From Cynocephalus volans (taxonomy: Eukaryota; Chordata; Mammalia; Dermoptera; Cynocephalidae), in the NCBI RefSeq assembly GCF_027409185.1, contig NC_084468.1, positions 103,664,001 through 103,728,000 on the forward strand: a DNA stretch of 64,000 bases. The letters run 5' to 3'. Made by a program: the position numbers and the translations under genes. Numbering within the stretch: position 1 is the first letter of the stretch; the number at the start of each line of letters is the position of its first letter. Shown here piece by piece: positions 31,106-43,660 of this stretch. The notes under the pieces were generated by a model. The model did not search any database, was not told the DNA's origin, and saw only the letters and a list, made by a program, of their open reading frames with translations.

Positions 31106-33047
31106 CTGCTCAGACCAAATACCCAAATTAGTCAATCACATTCCAACTAAGGATCACAACATTTAACAGTTTATGAACATTTCGTCGTTTTGAAAATAAA
31201 ATCTCTATTGCAGCATTAGTATAGTTTAAAATGGGTGATAACTACAAATGGCATATATTGTCATTAGCTGTCTTTTTGAATGTTGTCACCACACACCCTT
31301 AGCCTTCACAAATTTGTTTCTCAGTACTGAATTTTTTGAGTAATAATGAGTAATATTTATGGACTTAGCTATCAACAAAGGTAACCTAAAGCACATTTGT
31401 GCAGGCTTTAGTATTTTAATTCTATACATTAAAAAACTGAAGATGCGTTCATGATGGTTTTGCATTAACAGCCATTTATCTGATTGATCTACTTCACTGA
31501 ACTTGAAGATAAATGGCAATTATATATAAGCACATAAGTTGGCAATAACTGTCCTAAATAAGAACATGGTATTGTAAAAGGGATGATTCAGAAATAAGAC
31601 GTTGCACATACTTTCCCATATTCAAACAGGCTTAAGGTTTACCACCTGGTGTTAGTGTATTCTACTTGCTGCTGAACCATTTATCCCTTGCTGGATGGCT
31701 AAAATGTATAAATATGTCCTCCGTAATATTCTTTTCTTGAATATAGATTCCACCATTATTCTCTGGTTCTATTTACTCAATTGGAATAACTAGTCACAGT
31801 AAAAAGCAGTCTATAAAATTTACTTCCTTGGTCATTTCTATTAATTCAGATGTGGTGTCCAAAAGAAGGTGACTGAACCTCTTTTGAAGTAGTCATAATT
31901 CTAATAGACTTTAGCCTTCTCAGAGACTTGATTTGCCTCATGGATCAACACAGTGTACCCAGAAGGCTTTTACCCTGACTTTATTTTATCGTTGTATCAT
32001 TCAGGAAATGTTTCTTTCTTTTTTTTATTTATTTTTTTTATTTTTTTCCCCAGTTTATCTCAGGATAGGTCCCAATGTTTTAGTAATCTATTTCTGCTGC
32101 AGATGTTCTACATTTTGCTGCTATGAAAAAGTATAACTGAAGTCCAGCTTTAGTATAGTATGGGATAAAGTAAACATTGAGAGAGAGAGAGAGATATGTA
32201 TATATTTACTAAGTAAAACCTTATTGAAATTATCACCTGTAGAAATATACTTGCTTGACAGTCTTCAAGAGTACAGCTATCAGTGCAGTTATTTTTAATG
32301 GAGAGCAATCAAACCTATCAAAAATTTTTCTTTATTCAATAGTCATTTGTGAATTGAGCGCCTAATCCAGGTGAGACCTAGTCTGTTCTTTCAAAGCCCA
32401 TCTTCAGCAAGCAGTAGCTGATATACATTGATTTAACTCTACAGCAAGACAATTCAAGAAAGCTGTATTCGCCTGAGAAGAGCATAAGCTAAACATTACT
32501 CTTGCTTAGGGGTTGCAGGGTGGGAAGAATGGGAAGAAGGATGAAGGAGAGACTAGGTTTCACTTCAATCTCAGCAGCTAGCTCTGCTTTTCTCTGTTCT
32601 ATTTTTAGGAACTCTCTGTAAGAGTTTGTTTGATAAAAGGCTCCATCGCAAAGAAATCATCTAACACCAGAGCCCTTTGCTGGGCTACATTAAAATCGTC
32701 TGGAAAAGCTTTTTAAAATATAGACTGCCAAGTTTAAGTCTTGGAGTAGGGTCTTAAAATCTCTTCCCTGTCCCCTCTCTAATCTGGGGACTAATAGTAG
32801 AAGATTCTCTACCCCTGAGCACCCCAGGCAATTAAGTTATCTCAATCTGTGCAGAAGTTCTAACTGGAACCAGCCATAACTATCCAGATTACATGCATTC
32901 ATTTCACACTTTGCAGAATTTCCAAACAACTACACCTGAACCCATGTAAGATCTTACTACCCATCGCACACCAAAATGTGTGGATAATACCAGGTACTAA
33001 ACGGTGACCAGTTTTCCTCATTTGTTCCTTTGCATTATTTATATTAC
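31106..33047 (-). other. PRSS12: PRSS12 intron between the Asp and Ser exons
   Basis: A 1.9-kb intron with donor GTAAT at 33047 and acceptor AG at 31107-31106. Nothing recognised lies inside except low-complexity T-rich (32010-32050) and GA-rich (32179-32194) stretches. Confidence 0.8.
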
Positions 33048-33328
33048 CTGTGTCTCCCCATCCTGTTATGTAACAGTGGGAGGCCGTTTTCTGTGGCCTC
33101 TCTCTCCAGAGTGGTAAACAAGCTGGCAAAACGTGGCTACTGAATCGGGCACATTGCTCTTCTGGTCCTTGTAATCTAACCAGGGCAATGTCGTAGTCAC
33201 TGCTGTCTGGTCGATACTCGCGGTGAATCACAATCTGCTGAACTCCAATTTCTTCTTCAAACTCTTCTGGTACCAGAGTATGGTAATCCCCAACCCGAAC
33301 AGCATAGTTCCTAGTGCTGTTACCATAC
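33048..33328 (-). CDS. PRSS12: PRSS12 exon: catalytic Asp
   Basis: The exon is 281 bp with acceptor CTGCCTCTCAG/G and donor ACAG/GTAAT. It completes an Arg codon from the His exon, then reads YGNSTRNYAVRVGDYHTLVP (an N-glycosylation sequon NST), then EEFEEEIGVQQIVIHREYRP and DSSDYDIALVRL, with the catalytic Asp in DIAL. VLPACLPLW and CYITGWGDT follow, and it ends one base into a Gly codon. The 93 complete codons have no stop. The frame and phases join the neighbouring exons exactly. Confidence 0.97.
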
Positions 33329-33679
33329 CTGAGAGGCAGAGAGGGCTAATGAGAGGCTCATTTCAGATACTGAAAATTGGTGATTGTCAGCAAGGAAGGT
33401 TAATGGAGATACTGTAAGTCATTCTAGCCCCTTTTGTAAATTTAACCTTTCCTTCCATTTCTCTGAGCCCCACCCCCTCCTCTGCTGGAAAGCCATTGTC
33501 ATCCCCTCTCATCTTCATTTCACTATGTAATCTAGGTTGTTATCTAACTATATTCTGGGGAGCAAATGTGGAGGAGTGGAAGATAATCTTTAACCTGTCG
33601 TTTCCCCACCAAATGAAAAAGGATCAAAACAGGAACAAATAGTAGGGGATAAAATTATTGTCCTGTATTTGCCATCATT

Positions 33680-33800
33680 GTTTTTATGTCATTTCCAAGA
33701 TTGTTAGTTCATCATGAAACTCCCTGAAGGCAGAAACCATGTCTGGTCTAACTTTGTATCCCTCAAAGCGCTTAGTACCTTCGGTTTCCTAGAAAGTAAA
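33680..33800 (+). repeat. L2 LINE 3'-end fragment
   Basis: AAACTCCCTGAAGGCAGAAA, then CCATGTCTGGTC and TGTATCCCTCAAAGCGCTTA follow the L2 terminal block. Confidence 0.6.
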
Positions 33801-33839
33801 TTCAACTACTGCCCTTTTCTATGAACCAAATACAAACCC

Positions 33840-34159
33840 AAACTATATTTTCAGTTCAAAAGATATTCATTACATCCTTTCACCTCTTTTAAACCTTTAC
33901 TTAGATGTCACTTCTGTGAAGCCTACTTTGGCACCACCATATTTAAAATTGCAACCCAACTTTGTCTTCTCATCCCCCTGAACTCCCAATATCCTTAATC
34001 TGCTCTACTTTTTTCTCTTTTTTTTTTCTTTAACATTTACCACTTTCTAAAAAACTACCTAATTTACTATTTATTATGTTTATTGTTCTCTAGCTCCTCC
34101 TGCCTGAATAAAAGGTATTCCAGGACAGGGATCTTTCATCTTTAGTTTCCACTGATGAG
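33840..34159 (+). mobile_element. L2 LINE fragment, left of antisense L1
   Basis: TTAGATGTCACTTCTGTGAA, then GCCTACTTTGG, CATTTACCACTTTCTAA, TGCCTGAATAAAAGG and CAGGACAGGGATCTTTCATC are L2 blocks in order. The element continues at 35548 after an L1 insertion. Confidence 0.7.
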
Positions 34160-35533
34160 TTTTTTTTTTTTTTTTTTTTTAATCTATAAAATTTTTTCAA
34201 TAGTGGCCTTTTTTTCCCATTGGGAGTTTCCCTATCAGTTATCTTTTTTAAAAATAATTATTATTTTTAGTTTATAAAATAATTGTACATATTTATGAAG
34301 TATACTGTGATATTATGATACATGTATACAATTTGTAATGATCAAATCAGGGTAATGATTAACATGTCCATCACTTCAAACATTTATCTTTTCATTGTAT
34401 GGGGAATATTCAAAATCCTCTCTTCTAGCTATTTGAAAACTATACAATAAATTGTTGTTAATTATAGCTCCTATAGTGCCATAGAACACTCGAGTCTATT
34501 CCTCCTGTCTAGCTGTACTTCTGTATCCATAAACCAGCCTCTCATTATCTCCCCAGCCGCCCTACCCTTCCCAGCCTCTAATAACCACTATTCTACTCTC
34601 TACTTCTATGAGATCAACTTTTTTAGATTACACATAAGTGAGAACATATGGTGTTTATCTTTGTGTCTAGCTTATTTCACTTAACATAATGTCTGGCGGG
34701 TTCATCAATGTCACTACAAATGACAGATTTTCATTCGTTTTTATGGCTGAATAGTATTCCATTGTTTAAATATACCACATTTCCTTTATCTATTCATCTG
34801 TTGATGGACACTTAGGTTGATTCTGTATCTTGGTTATTGTGAGTAGTGCTGCAATAAACATGAGAGTGCAGATGTCTCTTTAACATACTGATTCTTTTCC
34901 TTTAGATAAATACCCAGTAGTGAGATTCCTGGATCATATGATAGTTCTGTTTTTAGTTTTTTGAGAAACCTCCATACTATTTTCCACAATGGCTGTACTA
35001 ATTTACATTTCTTCCAACACTGTACAAGAGATCCCCTTTCTCTGCATTCTTGCCAGCATTTGTTATTCTTTTGTCTTTTTGATAATAGCCATTCTAACTG
35101 GAGTTTTGCATTTCCCTGATGATTAGTGATTTGGGGCATTTTTTCATATACCTGTTGGCCATTTGTATATCTTCTTTTGAGAAATGTCTGTTCAGATCAT
35201 TTGCTCATTTTTTAATTGGATTATTTGTTTTGGAGTATTGAGTTGAGTTCTTTACGTATTCTGGATATTAATCCCTTGTTAAATGAATAGTTCACAGATA
35301 TTTTCTCCCATTCTAAAGGTTGTCTATTCACTCTGTTGATTGTTTCCTTTGCTGTGCAGAAACTTTTTAGTATGATAAAATCTCATTTCATTTATCTATT
35401 TTTTGCTTTTGTTGCCTGTGCTTTTGAGGTCTTACCCATAACATCTTTCCTCAGACCAATGTCCTGAAGCATTTCTTCTGTTTTCTTCTAGTAGTTTCAT
35501 AGTTTTGGGTCTTACATTTAAGTCTTCAATTCA
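34160..35533 (-). mobile_element. Antisense 5'-truncated old L1, inserted in L2
   Basis: A poly(T) run (34160-34180) is the L1 A-tail on the minus strand. After it come an antisense 3' UTR and the C-terminal part of ORF2 (minus frame 35139-34834 with [15 protein letters not shown] and [13 protein letters not shown]). An imperfect duplication flanks it (TTTCCACTGATGAG at 34146-34159, TTTTCACTGAAGAA at 35534-35547). The ORF is broken. It is older than the 43-49 kb copies and reads in the same direction as PRSS12. Confidence 0.88.
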
Positions 35534-35547
35534 TTTTCACTGAAGAA

Positions 35548-35625
35548 TCTTAAATACCTATAATACTTGTGCCCCATTAAGTAGGAATGGAACATGTTTG
35601 TTGATTTAGTGAATTAATGAGTATT
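35548..35625 (+). mobile_element. L2 LINE fragment, right of antisense L1
   Basis: ATACTTGTGCCCCATTAAGT, then AACATGTTTGTTGATTTAGT and GAATTAATGAGT are the L2 3' terminus, continuing from 34159. Confidence 0.55.
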
Positions 35626-35757
35626 TGTTTTTAATGTGCATATTCTTTTTTCCATGAAAAGCTATTCAATTAAAATAGAACACAAAATTTACTAGATTTA
35701 TAGTTCTCAGCCTGTTTTTCAACCAACATACCTTGATTCTGATACATCCATCTAAAG

Positions 35758-35981
35758 CAGGATTTTTCAACCTCAGCACTGTAGACATTTTGGGCCAAAT
35801 AATTCTCTGTTGTGGGAAGGTGTCCTATGCATTGTAGGGTGTTTAAAAGCATCCCTGGCTCCTATTCACTAGATGTCAATAGTACATGCACTCTCCACCC
35901 CTAGTTGTGATAACCAAAAACATCTCCAGACATTGTCAAATGTCCCCTGGGAGACAAAATGTCCCCAGTTGAGAACCACTG
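35758..35981 (-). mobile_element. MER20-type hAT element, antisense
   Basis: On the minus strand it begins CAGTGGTTCTCAACTGGGGA. TTTGTCTCCCAGGGGACATT and CATTGTAGGGTGTTTAAAAG (plus-strand reading) also match the MER20 pattern, and it closes with the complementary terminal repeat near 35758. It is non-autonomous. Confidence 0.8.
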
Positions 35982-37217
35982 ACCTAGAATATATGGCCCA
36001 ACCCATCTGGATATCTCTTTCTCATTGAAGATTATAGCACCTTGCTCACTGTCCTCCCATCTACCACTGTTTATAACATTCTTAGAGACTTAATTTCTAA
36101 CACTTTTCACTTTTATTTCCCTGATTTATCTGCAATTATATTCTCCACTTCATCTCAACCACCCTCTCCCAACATGACAACTAGACTTTGTAATCACCAA
36201 ATACTATACAATTCTGAAATCTTGATTTCAAGCATCTCACACTTTGTCTCTTTAACTCTGTAGTCCTTCAATTCCATTGGACCCCATTAGTTTTTCATTT
36301 CCGTTTCACTGTGCTTATAGCTTCCCTTTTTATCTGGCTTGGATTCTACTGTCCATCACCACAGTCACTCTTGCAAAAACTCTCAATTCTTCTTTCCTTT
36401 TACCTGCCAAAATGCCAACCGTGGTTTCATCAACTCTGTACCTACTTTGTGCTGGCATCTGACTGTTGAAGCTGAAAAGCATACATCTAATTTAACAACT
36501 CTTACCTTAATTTTTTGACCAAAACTTGAGAGTCTTCCACTGTTTATAAGACGTATACTTGAATGTGAGCTTAGAGAAGTTAGCATTCAAAAGTTTAGGA
36601 TTATCTAATGACTGTCTATTTAAAATATAATCTCCCACTTACTCCTATATAATTGCTGGAGTTTATAAGATGCCTGAACATTCTAATAGCCATAAGTAGG
36701 GCTATGGCCATCTTGCATATACAAAGTAATTTTCTTAACTATGTCAGCTCAAAAAACTAAACAGTATAACAAAGATCATTTGGCATATACAGCCACCTAC
36801 CATTGATCTGTAGTAATAATAATTGGCTGTGATTCTTTGAGACCCTCCACTTTCAACTTTAAATCATCACATATATTTAAAATTCAGAGGTTTTTTTATA
36901 TTGTGCCTAAAGAATATGCTCTTGTAGGTTCCACTTCAAAATTTAAGTAAAGTTTAGGATTATTTCACATCCTGAAAATGTAAAAACTAATAGTTATGGA
37001 GAATAATCAGATATTTAAATAATTCTCACTTCTATTTTCTGTGTAGTACCATTACTAGTATATTATAAAAATTCAGTAAGCTTTATTAACAATATATTCA
37101 AGTATTTAAAGTAACTGCACGTGACTTCACGACTTTCCATCCAGTGTAATTGTGATCTTTGAAAATGCTGCTGAAATGTTACATATATTCTTTGGGATGA
37201 AATTAAGAAATTTTCTA
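35982..37217. other. PRSS12 intron stretch, nothing firmly recognised
   Basis: CT-rich segments at 36020-36450 could be weathered L2. Frames of 60-73 codons show no domain. Confidence 0.35.
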
Positions 37218-37589
37218 GAGCTGCACCGTCCAATACAGTAGCCAGTAGCTACATGTGGCTATTGGAGCACTTGAAATGTGGTTAGTCTGAGTTGAGATGT
37301 GCTAAAAGTGTAAAATACACACAGGATTTAGAATAATTAGTATGAAAAAAGAATACTAAATATGTATATTGTCTCTTTAAATAATAAGAATATTAAATAT
37401 CTCCATAATTTTTGTATTATATTTTGCAATGATAACATTTTAGATATACCAGCTTAAATAAAATATTTTATTAAAATTAATTTCACCTGTTTGGTTTTTA
37501 TATCTTTAAATGTGGCTACTAAAAAACTTTAAGTTACATACATACCTTGTATTTGTGGCTTACATTATAGTTCTTCTAGACAGCACTAG
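37218..37589 (+). mobile_element. hAT-Charlie-type non-autonomous DNA transposon
   Basis: The left end GCTGCACCGTCCAATACAGT and AGCTACATGTGGCTATTGGA, with the right end TCTTCTAGACAGCACTA, form terminal inverted repeats of a Charlie-type family. GTAGCCAGTAGC and AAATGTGGCTACTAAAAAAC are characteristic. It has no coding capacity. Confidence 0.7.
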
Positions 37590-38074
37590 CCTAGAGAAAT
37601 AGTTTCGCATGATCTAGGCATCCTATTTTATTATATTTCTTTAATGTGGTTGCTTTTATGTTGCTTATAACTTTAAGCTTAAGTTATGAGACACTGCCTT
37701 CAAATGGTCAACATTTTATATTCTTCAAGATAATTACATTACTGTTCAATCTAAAAAAAAAAAAATCTTATTACAACAGTATTTTCATTCTGTGTAAAAC
37801 AGCTGTGAAACTTGTCTAAAATAGCCTGTGCATCTAAACTGGCCGTATAAATCTATTCTACACTATCTATAAAAATCGAGTCTTCAACCAGTAAACAAAG
37901 GTACAGGACATTACTACAAAAAGGAAATTTATTTATTTTTTAAATAATCTCAGTGTTTGTCAGTAGATGTTTAACCCTGGATAATAAAACACTTAACTTC
38001 TTAAAAATAAATAAATAATAATAATCTCAGTGTTAAATCCTTGGGTAGTCTTACCTTAATGTGTCATTTCATGC
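37590..38074. other. PRSS12 intron stretch, nothing recognised
   Basis: AT-rich sequence with an A-run at about 37752-37764 and a short AAATA-rich stretch near 38000-38022. Confidence 0.4.
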
Positions 38075-38675
38075 CAGGATTACTGAAATAGTTGTCTAAA
38101 TGGCCTTGCCGCTTCAAGTTGAACTTTTTCAGTCCATCCTTCACACTGCAGCCAGAGCGATGTTTCTATCTGATAATATTACTACTCTTCTGAGTATCCT
38201 TCAAGGGGATCCCCCTTTCTAAATAATAAAGTTAAATTTCTTTAAGTGATATACAAACCTGTCTAAACACTGGCCTTTGTCCACCTCTGTGATAGCACCA
38301 TCCTGGCCCCTGTGCACCTGTCTTTTAAACTGATTGAAGAAGTATCCCACAAATTTGTGTGTTTATTCGAACTATTTGCAATGTCATTTCCCTCCTACCC
38401 TCCATCCTAATATAGCAAAAACTACTTTTATCCCATCAAGCTGAGGACCTCCTTGGAAGCTCTTCTGATCACCCGCCCTTCCCCCAATCTTGCCAATCCT
38501 TCTTTTGAACACTCCCAATAGCACTTATAACACTTTCTAGAACTTATTAAGATGTCCTCTTCCCAATTAAAGGCTCTTCAAGTCCAGAGACTATGTCATG
38601 GTCATTTTTGTGTCCTTAGCACCAAGCAAAGTGCTTGGCACAGAGAAAGCTCTTAATAAATGTACTGTGTGTTAA
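38075..38675 (+). mobile_element. L2 LINE 3' end
   Basis: AGTCCATCCTTCACACTGCA, then GCCAGAGCGATGTTTC, GAGGACCTCCTTGGAAGC, GTCCAGAGACTATGTCATGG and CTTGGCACAGAGAAAGCTCT, ending TTAATAAATGTACTGTG, give nearly the full L2 3' region in order. Confidence 0.8.
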
Positions 38676-38847
38676 ATGACTTATTTTGAAAGACATCCAT
38701 GTCCACATACCTACTTACACTTTTGTCCCTAACTTACTGAAATTGAAGACACATCTTTTTACCAATTTTCATATAATAATAAAACTATCACAAAAGTTTC
38801 TCTTTCATAAAAAAAATCCCCTCAAAGATCCAATACTCTTGTTAATG

Positions 38848-38985
38848 ATGGCTGTTTATCAGAATCACCTATACCACTTTTAAAAGTACAAATGTCCAGG
38901 CCACACAATCTCTGAGAATATGAATTAACAGGGATGGTGTAGGACCACTGGTGGTTCAAATTCACAGTCAGGCCTGAGAACCACT
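38848..38985 (+). mobile_element. MER5A-type hAT fragment
   Basis: TTATCAGAATCACCTATACC, then TTTTAAAAGTAC, GTCCAGGCCACAC, TCTCTGAGAAT and CCTGAGAACCACTAAAC match the MER5A order and terminal repeat. Confidence 0.65.
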
Positions 38986-41887
38986 AAACAAAAGACTTAA
39001 ATACATGGGCATAATTCTTGCCCCTGCATGCCTGGAATTTTACTGGGTGAAGTAAGCATTCTAAGAGAATACTAATATATAGCAAAATACAAAAAGCATA
39101 CACGTTCCCTACATATACTGTTTTTGGATCAAGTAGATTTTGGCAGGTATATCCTAGAATTAGTATGCTCACCAATCAGGAGTTATATTAAACTGAGAAT
39201 AAAGATAAAATATTTACCTAACAAGAAGGAAAAAAGCACCATTCCTGTCAAAATGAAGCTCTTTATTAGTACCTATACTTTTAAAATGTGGTCCTGATTT
39301 AAAGAAATGGGCCAACCAAACCTAAGCAGGGAGTCCCACACTCATTTAACTCAAATTATTCTCAGAGTAGATTTTGTGCTTGGAATTTGAAGAACATAAG
39401 ATACAAGACTGGATTAGTTTTCCAACCAAATGTTTGTCTTCTAGTGTCACCTCTCCTAGTGGGTGTGATTATAAATTTCGAGAATAAAACTGGCTGAAGT
39501 TCCCAATATGACTGTGGACTTCGAAAGCATTTGTTATGGTCCTAGGCTTCTCAAGAAAACCTATAAAGGAATCTCTTTTTCAATGTATTTTAAGGTCTTT
39601 CTATTTGAACTTTTGTTATTTTAATAGGCTTTGTTTATTACATTCAAAAATGCTTCTAAAGTAAACATTTCAGGTTATGCTGACACATGATTTGGTGTTT
39701 GTTTTGCTGAAATGCCTTCAACTCCCCTTCAGATAAAAATTGGATGAAATTCCTGGACAAGCTTAAGCAAGAGAGGATCTGAGATACAGCAGTTTAGTAA
39801 AACCCAATATCCCAGTTTCTCTGAGACTCTAGAGTTAAAATAAACAACAAAAAATTACTAGGATTAAAATCAGAAGAAGTAATTCAAGTTGCAGGGGCAT
39901 ATTCTTTGTGTTTGTTTTCTACATGGATTCATCTTTACAAGAAAACAATATTTTACATCAGCATGTGCACATCTGCTACTACTACAATCTGTTTTTCTCT
40001 GTTGTTTGGATGAAACTCAAAAAGTAGTTGATTGAAGTTGCTTGTGTAAATGGTTCCAACTGCTTAGGAAGAAGCAACCTCAGTAGAACCCTGCACTGTT
40101 CCTTATATATATAGTGTGTGCTCAGGAAATGATTTTAGAATGACTGATGGTACTTTGTGTATCACTAATGACTATGTTAGTTAGAACACTGCTCTACCAT
40201 ATACTAGGTCATGATGCAACACATGTTAAACACCTGAAACACTGTGTTCTTAAAAGTTAAGTTCCATTACCCCTGTGGCTCATCTTTCTAATTACAAAGA
40301 TCTAGACAGTTCTGATTTTCAGAGCAATTATCTCTGACAATTTCCAGCTGCTATGGCATTTCCAGGCAAAAAGTCAAAAAGGGAAAATCAGGTAAGGTTG
40401 TATTCTTGAAAAAATCAAAGTTGGAATAGAATTAGAGAAATAAGAGAGTCCTTATTTCAAGAACATTCATTCCTCCAAAATTGGGTTTCTTATCAGAACA
40501 AGCAATTAAAAGGAATTAATTTAATATTTGGGGATTTTTCTCTCAATTATATTGTTGTACCACTATAGGCACAAGGTCATTTTGTGGTACTTATAGTTAT
40601 GATTTAGATTAGAAAATAGCAAAAGCAAGCAATTTATATTGTGTAAGATCCAGAGGACAACTACAGAAAAACTGAATTTATCCAAGTTTCCACTCGAAAC
40701 TGCCAACAGGATACTGCATTCCAAAAATCTGTATTGCATTAACACTAGGAAACATGAGAAAAATAAGATAGAAGGCCTTTAAATAGTGATTCACCAACTA
40801 CATCAGTTACTCTTGTTACATTGGCATGGAAGTATGTTTTGGACACCTCACAATATGCAAAGCTATGAGAGAATAAGAACTGTGTTACTAGAACTCTGCT
40901 AGCCTTCCAATAAAATACCCTTTAAAAGACTACTCTATATGAAATGAATGTAACTGAGGTGGTGGATCTGAACTAGTGGCATTTTGATCTCATCCTCCTC
41001 GGGCCATCATTCATAGATTATTCTGGTATAAGGATAATATAATATAGTGACTACTCTGTGAAGGCAAAACAACTAAAAATAAAAAGGTGTCATCCCATAT
41101 AATAAAATAGCATGGATGGTAATAACAATCTATGCCTTATTGTTCAGAAATGCCTGCTCAAGAGCATTGGCCTATATTATCACTGCAAGAATTAGGCACC
41201 AGACACAGCCGGATAAACAAGAAACCCTTTATGTATACAGAAGTCCAGTAGTTGACAAAGAAGTGGAAATACAAATAGAAAGAAAAGGAGGTGTAGGGGA
41301 GCTAATTTCAAAATATGAAATCCAGTTTCCCTACCAATAAGCCTTAAATTATATTAAAATACCTTTCACCACCCTAGAAACCTAAAAGAATAGTAACCTC
41401 TCAGGGCCTGAGTACACTGCTTCCACATTACAGTCTCTTTTTGCAAATTTCAGAGTTTCTGGTGATTAAAGGAGGATTGTTTTAAACCAAAGTCCCTGAA
41501 CCTAGAAAACAAAATTTGGAGCTTGTTCTAATCACTAGCAACTGGCTCTATGCCTTTATGTAAACTTACTGCAATAAAGATGTGAGTTGTAGCCTCCTTA
41601 GGCACTTCAAACAAGAAGTCGATGAAATCCAGCAAAGGTTACAGAACAAGTCAGATGGATATATAACACATTTGCAAAGCAGTTTTCCCCCATTCACATC
41701 AAAAGAATCTTGTGTTATAGCTGAAGCATGCCAAAATGCTGCATATCATAATCTGTTTCTGTGCTCTTTAATAAACTGTCTTTATATTATACTGTGCAGA
41801 TAACGGGAAGAAATTCCAAATGACATATAGAAAGAGTTACCTGTTGATCTAGGTTTAAAATACCACCACCAATTTTTAAAATCTACT
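38986..41887. other. PRSS12 intron, 2.9 kb with no recognised element
   Basis: Moderately AT-rich sequence. Frames such as 41116-41340 and 41582-41803 show no domain or splice context fitting PRSS12. Confidence 0.4.
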
Positions 41888-42712
41888 TTAGGGAGAGCAG
41901 AGCAAGATGGCCAACTAGAGTTGTCTGATGCTCGTCCCCTCCCACAAAAAGAGATCAAAATGACAAATATACAACTGTATTTTGACTGGAATGATGAAGA
42001 AATATGCTGCAAACCACCAAGGGAGTGATGAAATCCTTGCAGAGCAAGAAAGACCAGGCTAGCACCATAGAAGGCAGAGTGAGGCATCCTGCCTCTGCCT
42101 TGCTGTTTCTCTGCAGGGACCTACTCAGAGTCAGGTGGACAGAATGTAAGCTGGAAGAATCCCAGCTGTTTCCACTTCCATCACAAATGCTAGCAATCCC
42201 TGCCACAAGAGATCCCTGCCCCATCCTCTGAGTTCCTAAACCTAGTTTTTAGAGTAGCTGGGAGTTTGTGCAGCTGCATGGCCTCATAGTACAAGCCCAG
42301 GAAGAGCAGTCCCCAGCCTCCTAATCTAAGCAGCTATGATACAGCACCATCTTGAAACTGAACCTGCTACTATATTGTGTCCTGCCCTGGGGTCCATTGG
42401 AAAGTGACTCCCTCTATCTTGAGGCCCCACGTTCATTCTACCACATTCACACAGGTGCTGGCAGAACCATGACCAAGACAGAAAGACGAAGACCACAGCA
42501 TCTGAACCCACACGGCACCTCCCTAACTGCCTATCCACCCCCACCCCACCCAGGAGAAAAGGCAAATCTGCTCAGCAAGGAAGCTGCCAAGAAGTGGCAG
42601 TCCACCACATTCGTATACACCTGCCCTGCACAACCTGCTAGCCCACTGAGCCCACAGGTGCCCATGCCAGCTCAACAGCCAGTCTTGCTGTAGCTCTGCC
42701 TGGCCCTGTGGC

Positions 42713-42950
42713 CCTCTACAGAGCCACTGGGCCCTGCTGCACTAGCGTACACCCACTCCCTGACAGACAATGATAGGGCAATGGCTTTGCCTGTCCACAG
42801 CAAGCCTCTACAGAGCTGCTGGGCCTCTGCACTCTTGCAGGCTTGCTCCAACAAGGAGCAACAGCTGATCCAGTGGCCCTTCCTGGAGCTGCCAGGCCCT
42901 GCTGCACTAGTGTATATATGCTCACTGACTGACATTGATACAAAAGTCTC
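42713..42950 (+). repeat. Tandem duplication of about 176 bp in old L1 5' UTR
   Basis: 42720-42770 (GGGCCCTGCTGCACTAGCGT, then ACACCCACTCCCTGACAGAC) is repeated at about 42896-42946 (AGGCCCTGCTGCACTAGTGT, then ATATATGCTCACTGACTGAC). The first unit is whole and the second is partial. Confidence 0.7.
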
Positions 42951-43391
42951 CATTAAAGAAAAGCCCAGAACCTGCTGGATTCGCTGCTGTATTCTACCAA
43001 ATATTTAAGGAGCAAATAATACCAATAATCTTCAGATTATTTCAAAAATTGAGGAGGGAGGAATACTCCTTAACTCATTTTATGAGACCAGCATTACTCA
43101 GTTTTCAAAATCAGACAGGGACACAACCAAAAAAGAAAATTATAGGCCGATATCCCTGATGAACATGCATGAAAAAATTCTCAACAAGATACTAGCAAAC
43201 CAAATCCAACAACACATTAAAAAGATCATTCGCTATGATAAAGTGGGATTTATTCCAGGGATGCAAGGATGGTTTACTATATGCGAATCAATAAAAGTGA
43301 TACACCACATTAACAGAAAGAAACACAAAAACCGTATGATCATTTCAATTGATGCAGAAAAAGCATTTGACAAAATTCAACACTCCATGAT

Positions 43392-43407
43392 AAAAACTCT
43401 TAAACTA
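43392..43407. repeat. Left 16-bp TSD of the young L1 pair
   Basis: AAAAACTCTTAAACTA is repeated exactly at 49619-49634. The two copies mark the limits of the insertion in the old L1. Confidence 0.92.
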
Positions 43408-43660
43408 ACTACCACACGACCACCCTTACAAGAAATCCTCAAGGGAGTACTGGGTTTGGTTCCTGAAAAATAACTACCACTGCCATAAAAACCCAAGAAA
43501 AATCAAAACCCACTAGTATAATAAAAATGGCATTCATGAAGAGAAAACAAGCAAACAAAAATGCTATCTACAACCTAAGGAACCAACAAACACAGAAACC
43601 AAACAGTAAATCAGAAAGCAAGGAACAAAAGACACCTAAGACAACCAAACAACCAACAAA

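Larger units (their letters stand above)
41888..43407 (+). mobile_element. Old L1, left part: 5' UTR joined to reverse transcriptase
   Basis: It begins GGGAGAGCAGAGCAAGATGG and CCAACTAGAGTTG, the typical start of an older L1 5' UTR. Around 42940-42960 the sequence passes directly to ORF2 codons KSPLKKSPEPAGFAAVFYQI, so ORF1 and the ORF2 endonuclease part are absent. The reverse transcriptase segment ([27 protein letters not shown]) then runs to 43407, where a young L1 has inserted. The element resumes at 49635. The frame is broken. Confidence 0.85.

Noticed and set aside
42326-42953. Several 75-113-codon frames on both strands
   Set aside because: They lie in the old L1 5' UTR, which is relatively GC-rich and poor in stops. 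They show no domain or splice link to PRSS12.
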